A DNA stretch of 64,000 bases from Telopea speciosissima (Eukaryota > Streptophyta > Magnoliopsida > Proteales > Proteaceae): NCBI RefSeq assembly GCF_018873765.1, contig NC_057923.1, positions 19,625,913 to 19,689,912 on the forward strand, written 5' to 3'. The stretch's first letter is position 1. Every line of letters begins with the position of its first letter. Under the pieces are notes generated by a model. That model was not told the DNA's origin. It ran no database searches and saw nothing but the letters and a program-made list of their open reading frames with translations. Made by a program: the position numbers and the translations under genes. This document shows, piece by piece, positions 11,936 through 24,494 of the stretch.

Positions 11936-12385
11936 TTTGTCATAGCTGAGTGAACTCGAAGTTGTCGATGAAAAATCTCATTGCATTTAGCCTAGGAGAA
12001 TTTATTAGGTGGTAATAAGGCTTAGGACTTGGTTCCAAAAGAAGAGTAACAAGCTCAAACATGCCCTAGGGTCTAATCGAAACTTGGAAATTTCTGCCCC
12101 CACTTATCTACATTTATTTATTTTGGTTTTTTTTCTTTGTGGGAAGTACTTTTTGTCAGACCGAACTTGATCATTATTTTGTCAAGTTGCCTATGTCCCT
12201 AGGATAGAGATAAGATCAAACATAGTTCACTTGAGATGCTATTTGATTTTTTCTCTTCTGTCACCTTTGATTTTTTATTGATCTTATTTTCAGCCTCTTC
12301 TTATTGGGGATTATTATTTGCCCTTCCAACATTGGGCTCTGTTACAAAAGTATCAGACCACAGGAGCCAATAGGATCAGTATGTA
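11936..12385. repeat. Third copy of the 450-bp distal part of the duplicated segment
   Basis: Matches 6655-7082 (copy A) and 11465-11925 (copy B). It shares GAGTGAACTCGAAGTTG, CCTAGGATAGAGATAAG and ATTGGGGATTATTATTTGCC. It follows copy B directly in the same direction, so the distal part is present as a tandem pair. Confidence 0.85.
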
Positions 12386-13250
12386 AAAGGTATTGGTAAT
12401 GGGTAAAAGGATAGGCCAAAATGAGTTTTCCCAATGAATATAAGCTAGCTAGTGCCCAAAGGGGTGACTAATGGATCTTGATGTCTCATGATTTAATTGC
12501 GATAACTAACAATCAAAGATGGACACCCTTAATAGACTCACTGAGGTAATATTTTCTTTTATGTTTTGTGCTTGTTAGAAGGGAAATCTAATATGTGAAA
12601 CACTTAGGATCTTTTACTATCAAGATTTCAACATCCAAAACGGATTTTTCCCCCCTTTTTTATTGTTCTTTTTGAACAACTTAATCAACCATAGGATTAT
12701 CACAAAGATCATCTTCATGATTGGATGAAGGACAAGAGTAAGACAGATTGCATTACAGAAAAGAGGTAATTTCATTAATAGCCTTAGAATAAGAACATTG
12801 GATGATATTTACAAAAGAAAAATATAGGATTTAAGAAACTTAGGAACACAAACCCAAAAATGTTTAGTGTGGGTTCTCCATCTTCATATAAAAGTAAAAC
12901 AAAAATGTCTTCAATGTGGGTTCTCCATCTTAATATAAAAGTAAAACAATGTGACTACTTCATCACTGGACTATGCACTATGTACAATCAAAAGTACACT
13001 TCGATCCTTGGGTAGATGGATCCATTTAAATCAGCTGCAAAATTGATGCTCATCAAGTTAATGATCACAATTTAATGCCTTTAGACAATAACATCACATC
13101 TTCCATCACTTTGGATGTATCAGGAAGGGATTGGTACTTGGTAGTCACATTCGACTGATGGTGCTTGGGACAAACCTCAAAATTCTTCTCATCTTAAGAG
13201 ATTTTGCCCTACATGCTTCAGACTCAAACAATTATCTGTGGCATAACCAT
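12386..13250. other. Intergenic DNA with a 47-bp tandem repeat
   Basis: No gene recognised. Near 12855-12948 a 47-bp unit containing GTGGGTTCTCCATCTT and ATATAAAAGTAAAACAA occurs twice in tandem. The rest is AT-rich unique-looking sequence. Confidence 0.6.
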
Positions 13251-13254
13251 TTGA

Positions 13255-13395
13255 TTGTGATAGTGGTAGAACAAGTCCGAGTTTATTGTCTTATGGAATA
13301 TCCACCACAAAATCCATTGGTTTATTAACTAAATGGCAATTGTTGTAGGACATTTCCCACTTTCGAACTATTGTACCCTATCAAACAAAACCACC
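13255..13395. repeat. Direct repeat flanking the CCCH remnant, left copy
   Basis: Shares TTATTGTCTTATGGAATATCC-like sequence, AACTAAATG.CAATTGTT, GACATTTCCCACTTT and CTATTGTACCCT with 15283-15412. Both copies end in C-rich runs (13390-13410, and CCCCA repeats at 15419-15440). The two copies bracket the zinc-finger gene remnant, and the family is unknown. Confidence 0.65.
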
Positions 13396-13789
13396 CCCCC
13401 CCTCCCCATATCTACCTCATTGCATCTTTGAAGGAGATTTGAATTCAGAATGAAATAGAACTGAGAAATGCACTAAACAACAAATAGACTCAAGACATAA
13501 AGACACACTTATAAATTCACTAAGGATCTGTATAGTAACTATCCAAAAATTTGATTATGGTGTGTTTTTTATATTTGAGGGTAGAATTGAAACAGATTAT
13601 GTATGTGTTGTCCGATCCATTTTTATGATTTTTTGAAACGAACCGGATGATATAACAGATTTTAGCAAGTCAAATTTGAGGATCAATTCTACGAAAAATC
13701 GGGCAAACAAGATCGACTTAAGTTAACAAGGGGCATTTTTGTAATTTTCCATCAAAATATAACATTGCACTAAAACATTATTTTGAGAC

Positions 13790-14726
13790 ACTCCGGCCGC
13801 CGCTGCACGCATCTCGTCTCCTCCACATTCCAGATTTCCAGAACTCCAGCCCCCGTCGAGTAAAGACCGACGACTCAGGTAAGGCCCCTGTCCCTCGTTC
13901 TGTCCCTTGTGCTCTCTCTCACTCACAACATATCTTCTTGGTGGATGATCATAGGAGATGGTCTCTGCAAACCCTTTTTGTTAACGTTGTGACTGTTCTC
14001 GAACCCTTCTTAGCTTCCTTCTCTGTAAGCACCGATAGAAGTCTTCCTTCAAACATTGAGTCTTTTTACTAAGGTATGTTGATCTTCTTGATCTGTTGTT
14101 CCTTCAGTTCTGCCTTGCAGAGTCTTTAATTGTGAAAGGTATTCTTAGATTGATCTCTTTTCTCAACTAAATTGACTATGTTGTGTATAATCCTTCTTGG
14201 TTTTGGGTATCGTCTCGTAGTCTCTAGAAGGGGTTTGCGAGCAAACCCTAGATCGATTCTTCTTCTTCTTCTTCTTCTTCTTTGTTTCATATTATTAGTA
14301 TTTCATAATGGGTCGGTGGTATTTTGTCATTTTTGTAATGGAAAAGCATTCTTTTATTCCTCAAACCCTAAGAAAAGGCTTCCTTTTTCGAACCCAAACT
14401 TCTATCGGTGCTTTTGGTCCTGTTACCTGTGATGGTTTTTTTTTTTTTTTTTTTTTTGATGAATCTAGTTGTCGATGTGAACTTTTGGTCCTGTAATTGT
14501 TGCAGAGAGAAGGTAGAAGGGAACGAGGAAGAGACCAACACGTTCCATTTGCAATGGTTCTAAGAGGAAAGTATCTGGCCCTAGGTTTGTCATGGAAGGA
14601 GAAGAATCTCAAAGGCAAAAGGACGGGTTCCTTTCTAAGAGCTCGATTTCTATTTTGCTCGAAGCATCGGCCTTAGATGATATGGTTACTTTTAGGAATT
14701 CTGTGGAAGAAGAAGGTTGTAATGCG
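13790..14726 (+). pseudogene. CCCH zinc-finger (ankyrin/tandem CCCH type) gene, 5' remnant
   Basis: A GC-rich leader ends at a strong splice donor (CTCAG/GTAAGG, 13878/13879). An acceptor TTGCAG ends at 14505. The exon 14506-14726 has ATG at 14592 and ends before another GTAAGG donor at 14727. It encodes 45 residues with SISILLEASALDDMVTFR and SVEEEGCN. This matches the N-terminal start of the ankyrin-repeat region in plant CCCH proteins of the OXS2/SZF type (usual form LLELSASDDLxxFKxxVEEEG). Such proteins carry ankyrin repeats and two CCCH fingers and act in stress responses. The expected continuation (WYGRR, ankyrin repeats, CCCH fingers) was not found downstream, so the gene is truncated here. 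The leader and intron calls come from splice signals alone. Confidence 0.6.
14258..14281. repeat. (TTC)n microsatellite
   Basis: About eight TTC units in the presumed leader intron of the CCCH remnant. Confidence 0.9.
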
Positions 14727-15892
14727 GTAAGGCCTCTACCCCTCGTCTTCTTGTATTCTCCCCTTTTTTTCTTCTATTTTTTTATTCCATTTCAGGTTTG
14801 AAAAACTTTACCCCTTTTCAAGCTCGATCGATCTTTGCAACTCATCCCCCAACCCAGAATTTTAGATGAAAAGCTTACTCCTTTGAAGAATTACCCTCTT
14901 TTTATTTTAATTTCTTCAAACCTTAGGCCAAACCCTTTTCTCTATAATAACAGAATCAATTTTTTACTAGGTTTACCATACAGTATTTGTTGGTACAAAA
15001 TTACTCCAAAATCTAGAAACAGAAAAAATCGATACTGACTTAGAATCAATTGTTTGAAGCAGAATGATTGTCATACAGATCCTAAGACAGTAAAACATGT
15101 TCTTCGTTGGGTGAACAAACTAATCAAGAAGATTGAAAGAAAAAGACTAGAGCTTGCTGAAATGACAAGAGTTGGGGTAGAGGCAGACTAAAAGAAACAG
15201 ACTAAGGAAAGAAGGTAGAGGGAGACAAAGAAAGAGACTGAAGAAAGGCACTACAAGTGTAGCTAGCCTAGTCTAATGTGATAATGGAGAACAAATCCAG
15301 GTTCATTGTCTTGTGGAATATCCATGGGTTTTTTAACTAAATGCGAATTGTTAGAAGACATTTCCCACTTTTGAGCTATTGTACCCTTTCAAGCAACACC
15401 GATAAAATTCAATATCAAACCCCCACCCCCACCCCCACCCCGAACGGATCAGCTTCATTGCATCTCTATTCATTCAAATCTTGTGGGTTTGTGGTCCACA
15501 TTATTCTAACCCTATATGAGAAGTCTTTCACTTAATCCACCATTTTGTATTTTTGCCCCTCAAAATACTAATCCCAAAATATCAATATGAGATTTAATTG
15601 ATCAGATATTTACCAAATAGCATCTCTTCCCCCTTTCTCCAATTCTACTTCTCTGGTTCAATACTGAAACAATGTAGATAAAATTCAAGTAGAATACAAT
15701 GAAACAACATTCCTTCCATTTTATTATCTATTACGCTTGCCTCCACTGCTGCAACATAACTCTATTCCTCCCTTTTTATTTTCTATTCGGAAAATTATAC
15801 AACCCTAAATATAGTGTGACCCTTGTGTTTCTAAAATATACACCTAACACCTTTAAGTGGATGGTGTTAGGCATAAAATTTGAATGGTAATT
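14727..15892. other. Non-coding stretch between the CCCH and lectin-kinase remnants
   Basis: No coding sequence recognised. It holds the right copy of the direct repeat (15283-15412), a CCCCA-rich run (15419-15440) and a small perfect inverted repeat CCTAACACC...GGTGTTAGG (about 15844-15870). Confidence 0.55.
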
Positions 15893-16012
15893 TTGCCCTT
15901 CAATTAAAATAGCTCCAACCCCCTCTTGGAGACCTTAACAGCCACATCCTTCTTCTAATCAAGCAAGAAACCTCTGTAAACAGCTCCAAAACCCCCTTGT
16001 CCAAGTTATACC
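15893..16012 (-). pseudogene. Lectin receptor kinase pseudogene, kinase-start part
   Basis: On the - strand this reads LGQGGFGAVYRGFLLD, a stop, then KKDVAVKVSKRG. That is the glycine-rich loop and the VAVK lysine of a receptor kinase, typical of L-type lectin receptor kinases. It continues the gene whose lectin and membrane parts lie at 24495-25290, and the Copia element at 16013-24489 separates them just before the glycine loop. Stops occur after FLLD and soon after KRG. No catalytic loop or activation segment follows, so the kinase is also truncated. Confidence 0.82.
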
Positions 16013-16915
16013 TGTTTGAAAACACTTTGGATTTCATCAAAACCCTAATCTCAGATCTCTGTTTGAATAACTAAAACATAATGAAGCAAATAAATAAATA
16101 TGAGGGAGATGTGTACCTTTCACCATGTATGTTGATGAAGAATAAATTAGAATACCTTTTGTATGTTGATGAAGAACTTGAAGAACAATGCGAGTCCGTG
16201 TAAAAACTTAGACAACCGCAATGGGGATCTTCTACAGTCTTCTAGAATCCCGTCCACTTCTCTTTCTTATGGAGAAAAGAGAAAAGAGAATAGTAACTGC
16301 AAAGACCCCTTATCATTAGTATTTATAATACTCCTCAAACCCTAACCCACTTCCACAATGGGTCAGGCTAGTCCAGTTTATCTCAATAAAATAAGTAACA
16401 AGCCACGTCAGTCCTTGTATTTCTTGATTCCCATCAATGATAGACCCGATAATTAATCAAGCCCACACATTGGCGTTAGAAAATATCTAACAATCTCCCA
16501 CTTGGACTTGATTAATTATAAAGTCATTATTATCAGATGTGGCCATGGAATCTCAGTACAACTATAATGGTACTAAACTTTGATCCAATTAGCAAATATA
16601 TCAATGTCTAGCAACAACAGAAAATACACTTTAATATACAACATACCACTTACTGGCGGTTACAAACAAGGATTTACTTACTAACATGAATCGCCTTGAG
16701 ATAAATTTGTACAAGGAATGTCATACACGTCTGTGATCACATAAATATCGCTATCATTCCTTGTGGGTCCTTGAACGTACTATGAGCATCGTCATACTCA
16801 TAGGTTACCTTTGAACATCGTCATATTCGCAGGTAATCAAACGACTTGGCTTATCACCAATCGAACATTCTTGGCTAGAAACAGTCGAACGACTTGGTTT
16901 ATTGCCAATCGAACA

Positions 16916-19900
16916 TGTCACGTCCAGATTCTTGTATCATCGGAATCCATGACCGGAGTGTATAAAAACGCTCCACACTCCCACCAGGATCACTGATGTA
17001 GTATTTAAGCTAACTCACCCACACCACACGTGTGAATTCAAACGACCAGATGAAATATAAATAATCATAATAAGAGTAGCAGAAACTATGTGATAACATA
17101 AATATATTAACTGTGGCAGTTTATCCACAGTTATCATTTCATCACATCAAGATGTCAACAATTATAGATCATTCCCATTAGGACTTATGTATTACATAAT
17201 ATTTATATAACATCTCACTCATGATAGGAATCAAAATAATAAGGTAGCAAGGTATCAATGTAGCAAAACATAAAGTATAAAAAAGCAGCCCACGACCCAA
17301 GCTACTACTCCCTGGTAGCAAGCCTCGCAGTAGTAGTCCGATCCATGCTCCCCAACCTCGGGAGTTCACCAACCATTGCTAATGCCCTCAGGGGCATCAT
17401 ACTCTGAGCCGACCAGCTCCACTATACCTGCACCATCATCTAAAAAGAGGTTTCCACGAGAAATAAGCTCCATTGAGCCCAATGAGCAAATCGAATCATG
17501 CAAATGGCTACAACTTTTATAAATGCAATCACAAAGACGTAACCCAAACATGATAAATGAATCCCACAGTGTCCCATATCACCAGGACAATTCGTACATC
17601 AGGTCTGATTTATAGTAATGCCACATGAGTTCAATTTTATTATTATCCACCTGACAAACAATGCCTAAATCTAGTCTAGTGCTATTGCAACACCCTAGGT
17701 AGCATCCCCGGCCCTCCACCTCTCACATACGGATGGCCTATCCGGCGATGTCAAACCCGAGTTGCACTAGGAGTCGGCCGATCTTGGTCCTCACGTCAAA
17801 ATCGTCGGTCCCAGTCCTCTCGTCGGAATCGCTAGTTTACCCAGCAAACCCCTAAAGTTAATCCCACTGTCACAGTTTTGGTTCTCATGTTGGAATCGTC
17901 GCTCCCAGTACCTCACGTCGGTCTAGCTGGTTTCTCCGTAGAGGATTATCCAACACCTAAACCCCTGTTGACAAGGGTTGTAGCACCGGGTATAGTGTCA
18001 TCCTAACCAGCATACATCTAATGTATATTAAGGTAAGTACACGCGTAGGCCAAAGGTCAAGTCCATAGTCCCTCCACGTCGGGCTCGCTATCCTCTCGCA
18101 CCCTCTAACTTACACGTGCACATTATCCACTTACCAAAGAAATGCCTAAGTCGAGTCTAGTGCTACTGCAACACCCTAGGTAGCATCCCCGGCCCTCCAC
18201 CTCTCACACACGGATGGCCTATCCGGTGATGTCAACCCGAGTTGCAATTGGAAGCCTGCCATACACGTATGCGTCCTATACGGTAAGCCCCCGATATAAC
18301 CCCAGCTCTTACACGGTCCCGGCGCCCACTATGGAACCGATCTATTGAGAATGGTACCCCAGTCCGTCGGAAGTCACCACCGGTTATCCAATATCTTACC
18401 CCTATTGGTAAGGGGTGTAGCACTGGGGAAGTATAATCCTAACCATATGCATCTAAATGAGTAAAGGTGCATGCATACGTATAGGCCAGAGGTCGAGTCC
18501 ATAGTCCCTACATCGGGCTCGCTATCCTCTCGCCCCCTCTAGCTTACACGTGCACATACAGTTATTTTCAATCTTCGATCCCAAGTCTGTTACACACTAC
18601 GGCGCTTAGATCACATCAATCTCGCACATCTCGTACTCATCACAAATTCTCATATCTCAGATCCCAAGTCCGGCGCACACTACGACACTTGGATCACATC
18701 AATCTCACATATCTTGCATTCACCACATATTCTCATATTCCAACACATGGCCATATCTGTTCTCAACACATTTAACCATATTCAATCTCAACACACATAA
18801 CCATATTCAATCTCAACATATATAACCATAACCATTCTCATCGCACATGTCTATCTCATCATTCAATCACATTCACATTCTCAGTCTCGTCACACAACTA
18901 TGTTCTTCTTCAAAATCTCATCACAATAGTAATTCGAATATAAAATACACCCTAGCATCTACATTAAACATGGAAGAATTTCTATCAAATTATCTCTGAC
19001 AAAATAGGCATTATTAGTCATACACTCTCGACCATTAAACAAATAGGTACATATATGGCAATCACACAACGAGACATAAAACATTCCAAAATAAGGTCGG
19101 GTATCCGATTTTCTCACCTTGTTCTTCGAATCGATGATTCTAATCAAAATCCCAATTCTCGCGTGTACCCGTACGGAACCTCGGGACAGTTGTAGTTACC
19201 TAATTTAATATGTTTTAGAAGGTATTAATAATTGTAGACAACCCTTATTAAAATCCCTCAAAACCCCTACTTAAACAGTGTCGAAGTAGGCGAGGTCACT
19301 GGAACAAATTCGATTATGGTAAAGCTGCCAATGCACATTAGTCATCTTTAAACTCAATTTAGAGGGTCTTTCCCTCAGATTTGGCTGAAGGTATCTTCAT
19401 ATGCAATGTAGCCCTTTAAGTCTAGTTTTCAAAAAAATTTGAATCGCATCGATTGAGTATGTATCAACCAAGTTATGATCAAAACAGTAGGCAAATGTCA
19501 GAAAAACAGTAGGAACAGTTTCTGAAAACAGTAGGAAGGCTTCTGGGTTGTTCCTACCGTTTTCTTCCTACCGTTTTTAGGCAGAGAGAAAAAGGTAGGA
19601 AGGTAGATCTGAAAAAGGTAGAAAGGCACCTGGGCTGCTCCTACCGTTTTCACCTGATTGCATCTACCTTTTTACAGAAAAAGCTCATATTGAATACTTG
19701 GCTTGGGGCTTTGGTTTCATGGCTCAAAATGGTACATCCTAGGATTATACCATGCAATTATAGTTAGGACTATTACCCAAATCTAGGGTTTTTAGGTCTC
19801 CTAATCAAGAGGGTTTATAAACCCAAGGGTTTGATGGAGCATCCCATAATAGTAGGGGTTTTTGGTACATGGAAGTGCACAAGAGGGGTAGATGTGCTCA

Positions 19901-21109
19901 ATCAAACCTCCATGAGTTGTTTAATATAACCATGGAGGTCTAACCCAAGGTTCCAAGGAAAAACCTAAAATCACAAGCTCTTGGGTTAGGGTTTACCTAA
20001 TGGTATTAGGATAACATTTATGGAAGCATGGAAGCCATAACAGCTCACTTAGTACAAGCATAGAAGCATTAATGTCCCCTATTGATGGCACTCTCCATTT
20101 GGTAGGTAGAGCTCCATCAATGGTAGGACATGGTTCTTCCATGATTCCTTCCAAAGATTGCATAGAGAAAGAGAGCGAGGAAAATGTAATGGAGAGGAGT
20201 GTTCCTACAATGGTGAGGCAAGGTAAAGGGTGTGCTTCTCCCACCTTCTTCTTCTTCTTCTTTTCTCCTCCTCCTCTTTCTCCTTCTCTAAATCGATTTA
20301 GGTTTCTAATTTGGGGGAGAAATGGGTGAATAGTGCAATGGTCTCTATTTAACACACATGACCACTAGGGCATGTTTGGTTAGACACTATACTTAGTTTC
20401 CTAGGGCATGTTTGGCTAATCACTAAAACCTTAGGTCCTATTTAAGTTATTGGGCCCTTTAACCCACTTAGGCGCATAGTCCATATAAAATAAAGTAAAG
20501 TGGGCCTAATGTCCCTAACCCAATTTAATGTCATATAGGGGTAGGTAGGTCCCACTCGGTCTAGGTAGCGTACATGTATACGTTCTGATCAATAACCCCT
20601 ATAAATCTTCATTACAAGCACCACTTAGGGTGAATTAACCTTAATATCCCTAGACTAAGTTAGCATTAAGTAGGGGTAAGTCCCACCTTGTGTTACGTGG
20701 GGTCCACATCCATTTAATCCAGTCTTAAAGCTTAAATGACCTATTTTGTCTCGGATCGAGCTGGGACCTTCTCCAATGCACTCATGTACATCCCAGGCAT
20801 TAATGAGATAAATCATACTTATCAAATTTCATTTGCTATGCATGATTAAATTAAGTTATTCATGGTTAGCCACTCATCACTAATCATCTGGGTGGAAATT
20901 CGGGTTCTCCTCCCGACTGACTTCACACCACGGCATGTGCACAGAGAGTAGTCGACAATTCTACAACAGTAAATGTATTTCTCGTCAATTCCATCAATAA
21001 TTCTACCATTGATTGCTATAGTCCAAGGTCACCGGTGCTGACGATTGTCGGTACCGTAGCACTTATTAAAATTTCAAATTAGTCCAGATTTTTGGGTACG
21101 GATATAACA
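16916..21109. mobile_element. 4.2-kb non-coding TG..CA insert, probable long solo LTR (element F)
   Basis: Begins TGTCACGTCCAG and ends GGATATAACA, flanked by perfect GAACA copies (16911-16915 and 21110-21114). No coding frame was recognised. Inside, a block of about 100 bp (AATGCCTAA..AGTCTAGTGCTA.TGCAACACCCTAGG) appears twice, near 17665 and 18145. The layout resembles element E at 52751-55695 (shared AATCATCTAAAAAGAGG, GAGCTCCA.TGAGCCCA and GTAAGGGGTGTAGCACT-type blocks). Solo LTRs of long-LTR Ty3/Gypsy elements such as Del/Tekay would look like this; a large non-coding retroelement is the alternative. Confidence 0.7.
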
Positions 21110-21414
21110 GAACATCCTTAGGCAAAAATGGCCTTCAACATATCAAGCAACATATGCATGCATACAAATGTTATTCATCATATCAAGCAGAAGCGTCATG
21201 ATTAAAACAAAACATATATCCTCTAAGTCCTCCCACTAAACAAGCATATCAAACAAGAATAATGTGAAACTCCCACTAATCAAGTAGAGTAAACAAATCA
21301 ACAAAAGTCTGAAAACAAAGATTCAAACTAAAAAGTTTTGCATAAAATAATCTTCTCCAACTAAAATTTTATGCCCCCTTTTTGTCATCTTTTGCTTCCT
21401 TCTTCTTTTCTAGC

Positions 21415-22185
21415 CAAGCCTTGCGTGCATTAGTCTCTTTTAATGTGTCCTTTCTGATCACACCAGTAACATTGAATTTCATTGATGTTTTTCCTTTCTT
21501 TGTTGTATGGATGATATTTGCCTTTCTTGTAAAATCTCGGATTCCTTTTCTTTGTTCTACTGCCAGATGCTCTTTTGTTCTCAGTCAGGTTCGCACTCTC
21601 AATATTCTTTTTCTTGTACACAAATAGATATTAGTTCTTTCATGGTCCACTTATCTCTCTGAGCAGCATATGCGGATTTTAGATTTCATACTCTTCTGGG
21701 AGAGATTTAAGTGCAAAGTGCACCAAAAGCTTTTCTTCTATAGGCATCCCAAGATCTTTCAATTTATTCGCAGTGGAAGCCATCTTCAGTAAATATTCTC
21801 TAACGATCTCAGTACCATCAAATTCAGCCGATGTAATCTAATTCATCAGATCCCCTTTTTCAACTTTTTGAGACACTTCAAATATAACCTTTATTTCTTT
21901 CAGAAACTTTGTGGCAATATATTTCATTTCAACATTGTCACGCAACGACTTAGGGATGGATTTCTTCATTACTAGTAGGCACTTTCAATTAGCTGTCACC
22001 CACTTTTTCATCTTAGTTTTCTCAGCAGTTGTGCTTACATCCGTCAGATCAGCAGGTTTTGGTTTTCAAAGAGCCACATCAAGCTCAAGCAATCCCAGAT
22101 TGATTTCTAGGTCCTTTACCCACTTTTTATAATTGTTCCTAGAAAGAACAGGAATAGATGTGAAAAGATTACTTGGGAGAGACAT
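21415..22185 (-). pseudogene. Copia gag remnant with zinc knuckle
   Basis: On the - strand an ATG at 22185 opens MSLPSNLFTSIPVLSRNNY, then KKWVKDLEINLG, the usual start of a Copia gag (DUF4219/UBN2 type). It is followed by lysine-rich sequence and the CCHC knuckle CYWCDQKGHIKRD near 21440. Several stops interrupt it, one right after KRD where the final cysteine is expected. Nothing of pol follows, which supports the gag-only reading of this element. Confidence 0.8.
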
Positions 22186-24494
22186 CCTATGGGAGAAAAA
22201 ATCATTCATGCAAACAAATAGAGGATATATATACATTCTAAACACAAAATGATCATATCAAATCAGCTAGCAAATGTAAACAACTCATATAAACTACTAG
22301 CAAACATAAACAATGATCACCATATTTCATTATTGCCCTTTCGGGTCAAATGCACATGTCTTTATCGCATTATAAATACTGCGAGGCAACAACATTCAGA
22401 AATTTTCCTCCACCTTTGGCTGATAAAAAAACCCCTAGATTATGCACCTAAAATTATAATTTTATCACACTGCAAATACCGCGAGATGTCGATGACTTTC
22501 AAAAATTTTCCTCCACCCTTGGGTGATAAGAAAACTCCTAGGCCACGCATCCCAAATACTTTGATTATACTATCTTTGGGTGAACACACTACCTTGCTGT
22601 GAAAGGGTCAGTAGTTTTTAGAAATCCCATCACCTTTAAGCATCTGGAATCCTTAGACTACTATCATTTCTAATCTATGTGTATATCACCTCGTCAATCT
22701 TTGGCAACATTGCCATTGGACTAATGTTATCTATTCCGCTGCTTTGACAGAACCATAAAAGGATTCAATGGGCCACTTTGGTGGATCATCATTTTACCCT
22801 CTCATAATTCCTCAATCAGATTTACAGCAATATAAGTAGAAATAAACACATTAAACGTCCAAAATATATTGTGACATGCACATTTATCATCAAAAGTGGC
22901 AGTGGTCAACCCAAAATAGTCCAAATATGCTCAAAGTTGTATAATCGTCCAAAATGGGTCCCATAACATCATCAAAATTATTCAAATAGGGTACCCCAAA
23001 ACGTAAGTTTTAAAAATACAAACAAAACAGGCCATCCCCAGATAGAATTCGATCAAAAAAGACATTCTAGAACAAAATCTAAACAAAAACCAGTATTCCA
23101 GAACAAGGAAAACAAGCTGGAACAATTTCTAGAACAAGAAAAAGTGTTCCAGAACTGTTTTGGGAACAAGAACATAGTCCCAGAACAGTTCTGGAACAGA
23201 AACAACTGATTATATCCCCAAGATTCCCTTTTCCCTTTTTTTTTTATTCTCGAGCAACGTTGGAAAAACCCACCGCCGGTAACCAAATTCTAACGGGTTT
23301 TTTGTCCAACCCATCGGGTCAACAATCGGGTTTTTGGGTCAGGTCCGGGTTAGGCAATCTGGGTCGGTCAGGTCTTCCACGTCATCAGTCACCATGGTCT
23401 GGTCGAGCCTGCCACATCAACATCTGGTTCAATTGGTCCAACCCACAGATTAACTCGATTCGGGTTGGTTTAAGTTTGAACCAACTTAGTTTGGTCCAAC
23501 CCGATTCGGTTTAGGTTTTGTACTCGAGCATTGAATCAATGGGCCAGGTTTCGGGTTCAGTCAAACTTGACCCGTAGGCACCGCATATTCTAAAGAATAT
23601 TCCTTTATTTGAAAACAAAGTAAAAAATATTCTGGTTTTGTTTTAAGGTAAAACACGTTTTACGAAAAAAAAGTAAACTGACACGTCTTTTCTTTTGATT
23701 TTATTTTTAAACAAACCAGCGAATGAGATCAACTTGCTGCTGCTGCCGGCGAGTGACGGCTCGTCCGGCGGCAGTGGCGGCGATCCATATATCGTCGTGA
23801 TTGTTTCGACGAGCCCTATGCACCCATATAAGAATTTCTAAATTTCGCTGGTCAAAAATTTCGGGCGAAACTCAAGAATGACCGAAACCCTACCTGTCTC
23901 CAAAAATTTTCTACAAAAAATCAAAAATGACGATTCAAATAAATTTTAATCATGTTTTATATTCCATTAACACTGATTCTAGATCCATAAGGCTGGCTCT
24001 GATACCACTTGTTAGAAAACACTTTGGGTTTCATCAAAACCCCAATCCCAGATCTCTCTATGAATAACTAGAACATAGTGAAGCAAATAAATAAACATGA
24101 GGGAGATGTGTACCTTTCACCATGTATGTTGATGAAGAATAAATTAGAATACCCATTGTGTGTTGATGAAGAACACGAAGAACAATACGAGTCCGCGTAG
24201 AAATTTGGACAACCGCGATCGAGATCTTCTGTAGTCTCCTAGACTGTTGTCGACCTCTCTTTCTTGTGGAGAAAAGTGAAAAGAGAATAGTAACTGCAGG
24301 GAGCCCTCATCATTAGTATATATAATTCTCCCCAAACCCTAACCCACTTCCACAATGGGCCAGGCCGGTCCAGTCCATCTCAATAAAAGAAGTAGTAAGC
24401 CACATCAGCCCTTGTATTTCTTGATTCTCATCAATGATCGACCCGATAATTAATCAAGCCTACACATCGACGTTGGAAAATATTTAACAATCCC

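Larger units (their letters stand above)
16013..24489 (-). mobile_element. Ty1/Copia-type retrotransposon, gag-only, with nested solo LTR
   Basis: Two 480-bp LTRs, 16013-16492 and 24010-24489 (TGTT...AACA), flank an internal region read on the - strand. The primer-binding site TGGTATCAGAGCCAGCC (plant tRNA-Met type) lies at 23991-24007 next to the upstream LTR. A purine tract (GTCCAAGTGGGAGAT, - strand) lies at 16493-16507 next to the downstream LTR. Flanks are ATACC and ATCCC (4 of 5 bases equal). Only a gag-like region is present, with no protease, integrase or RT. Without the nested 4.2-kb insert the element is about 4.3 kb, which suggests a non-autonomous member. Confidence 0.9.

Noticed and set aside
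17660-18450. Repeated block as a possible CRISPR-like or satellite array
   Set aside because: Only two diverged copies about 480 bp apart within element F; not an array, and the genome is a plant's.
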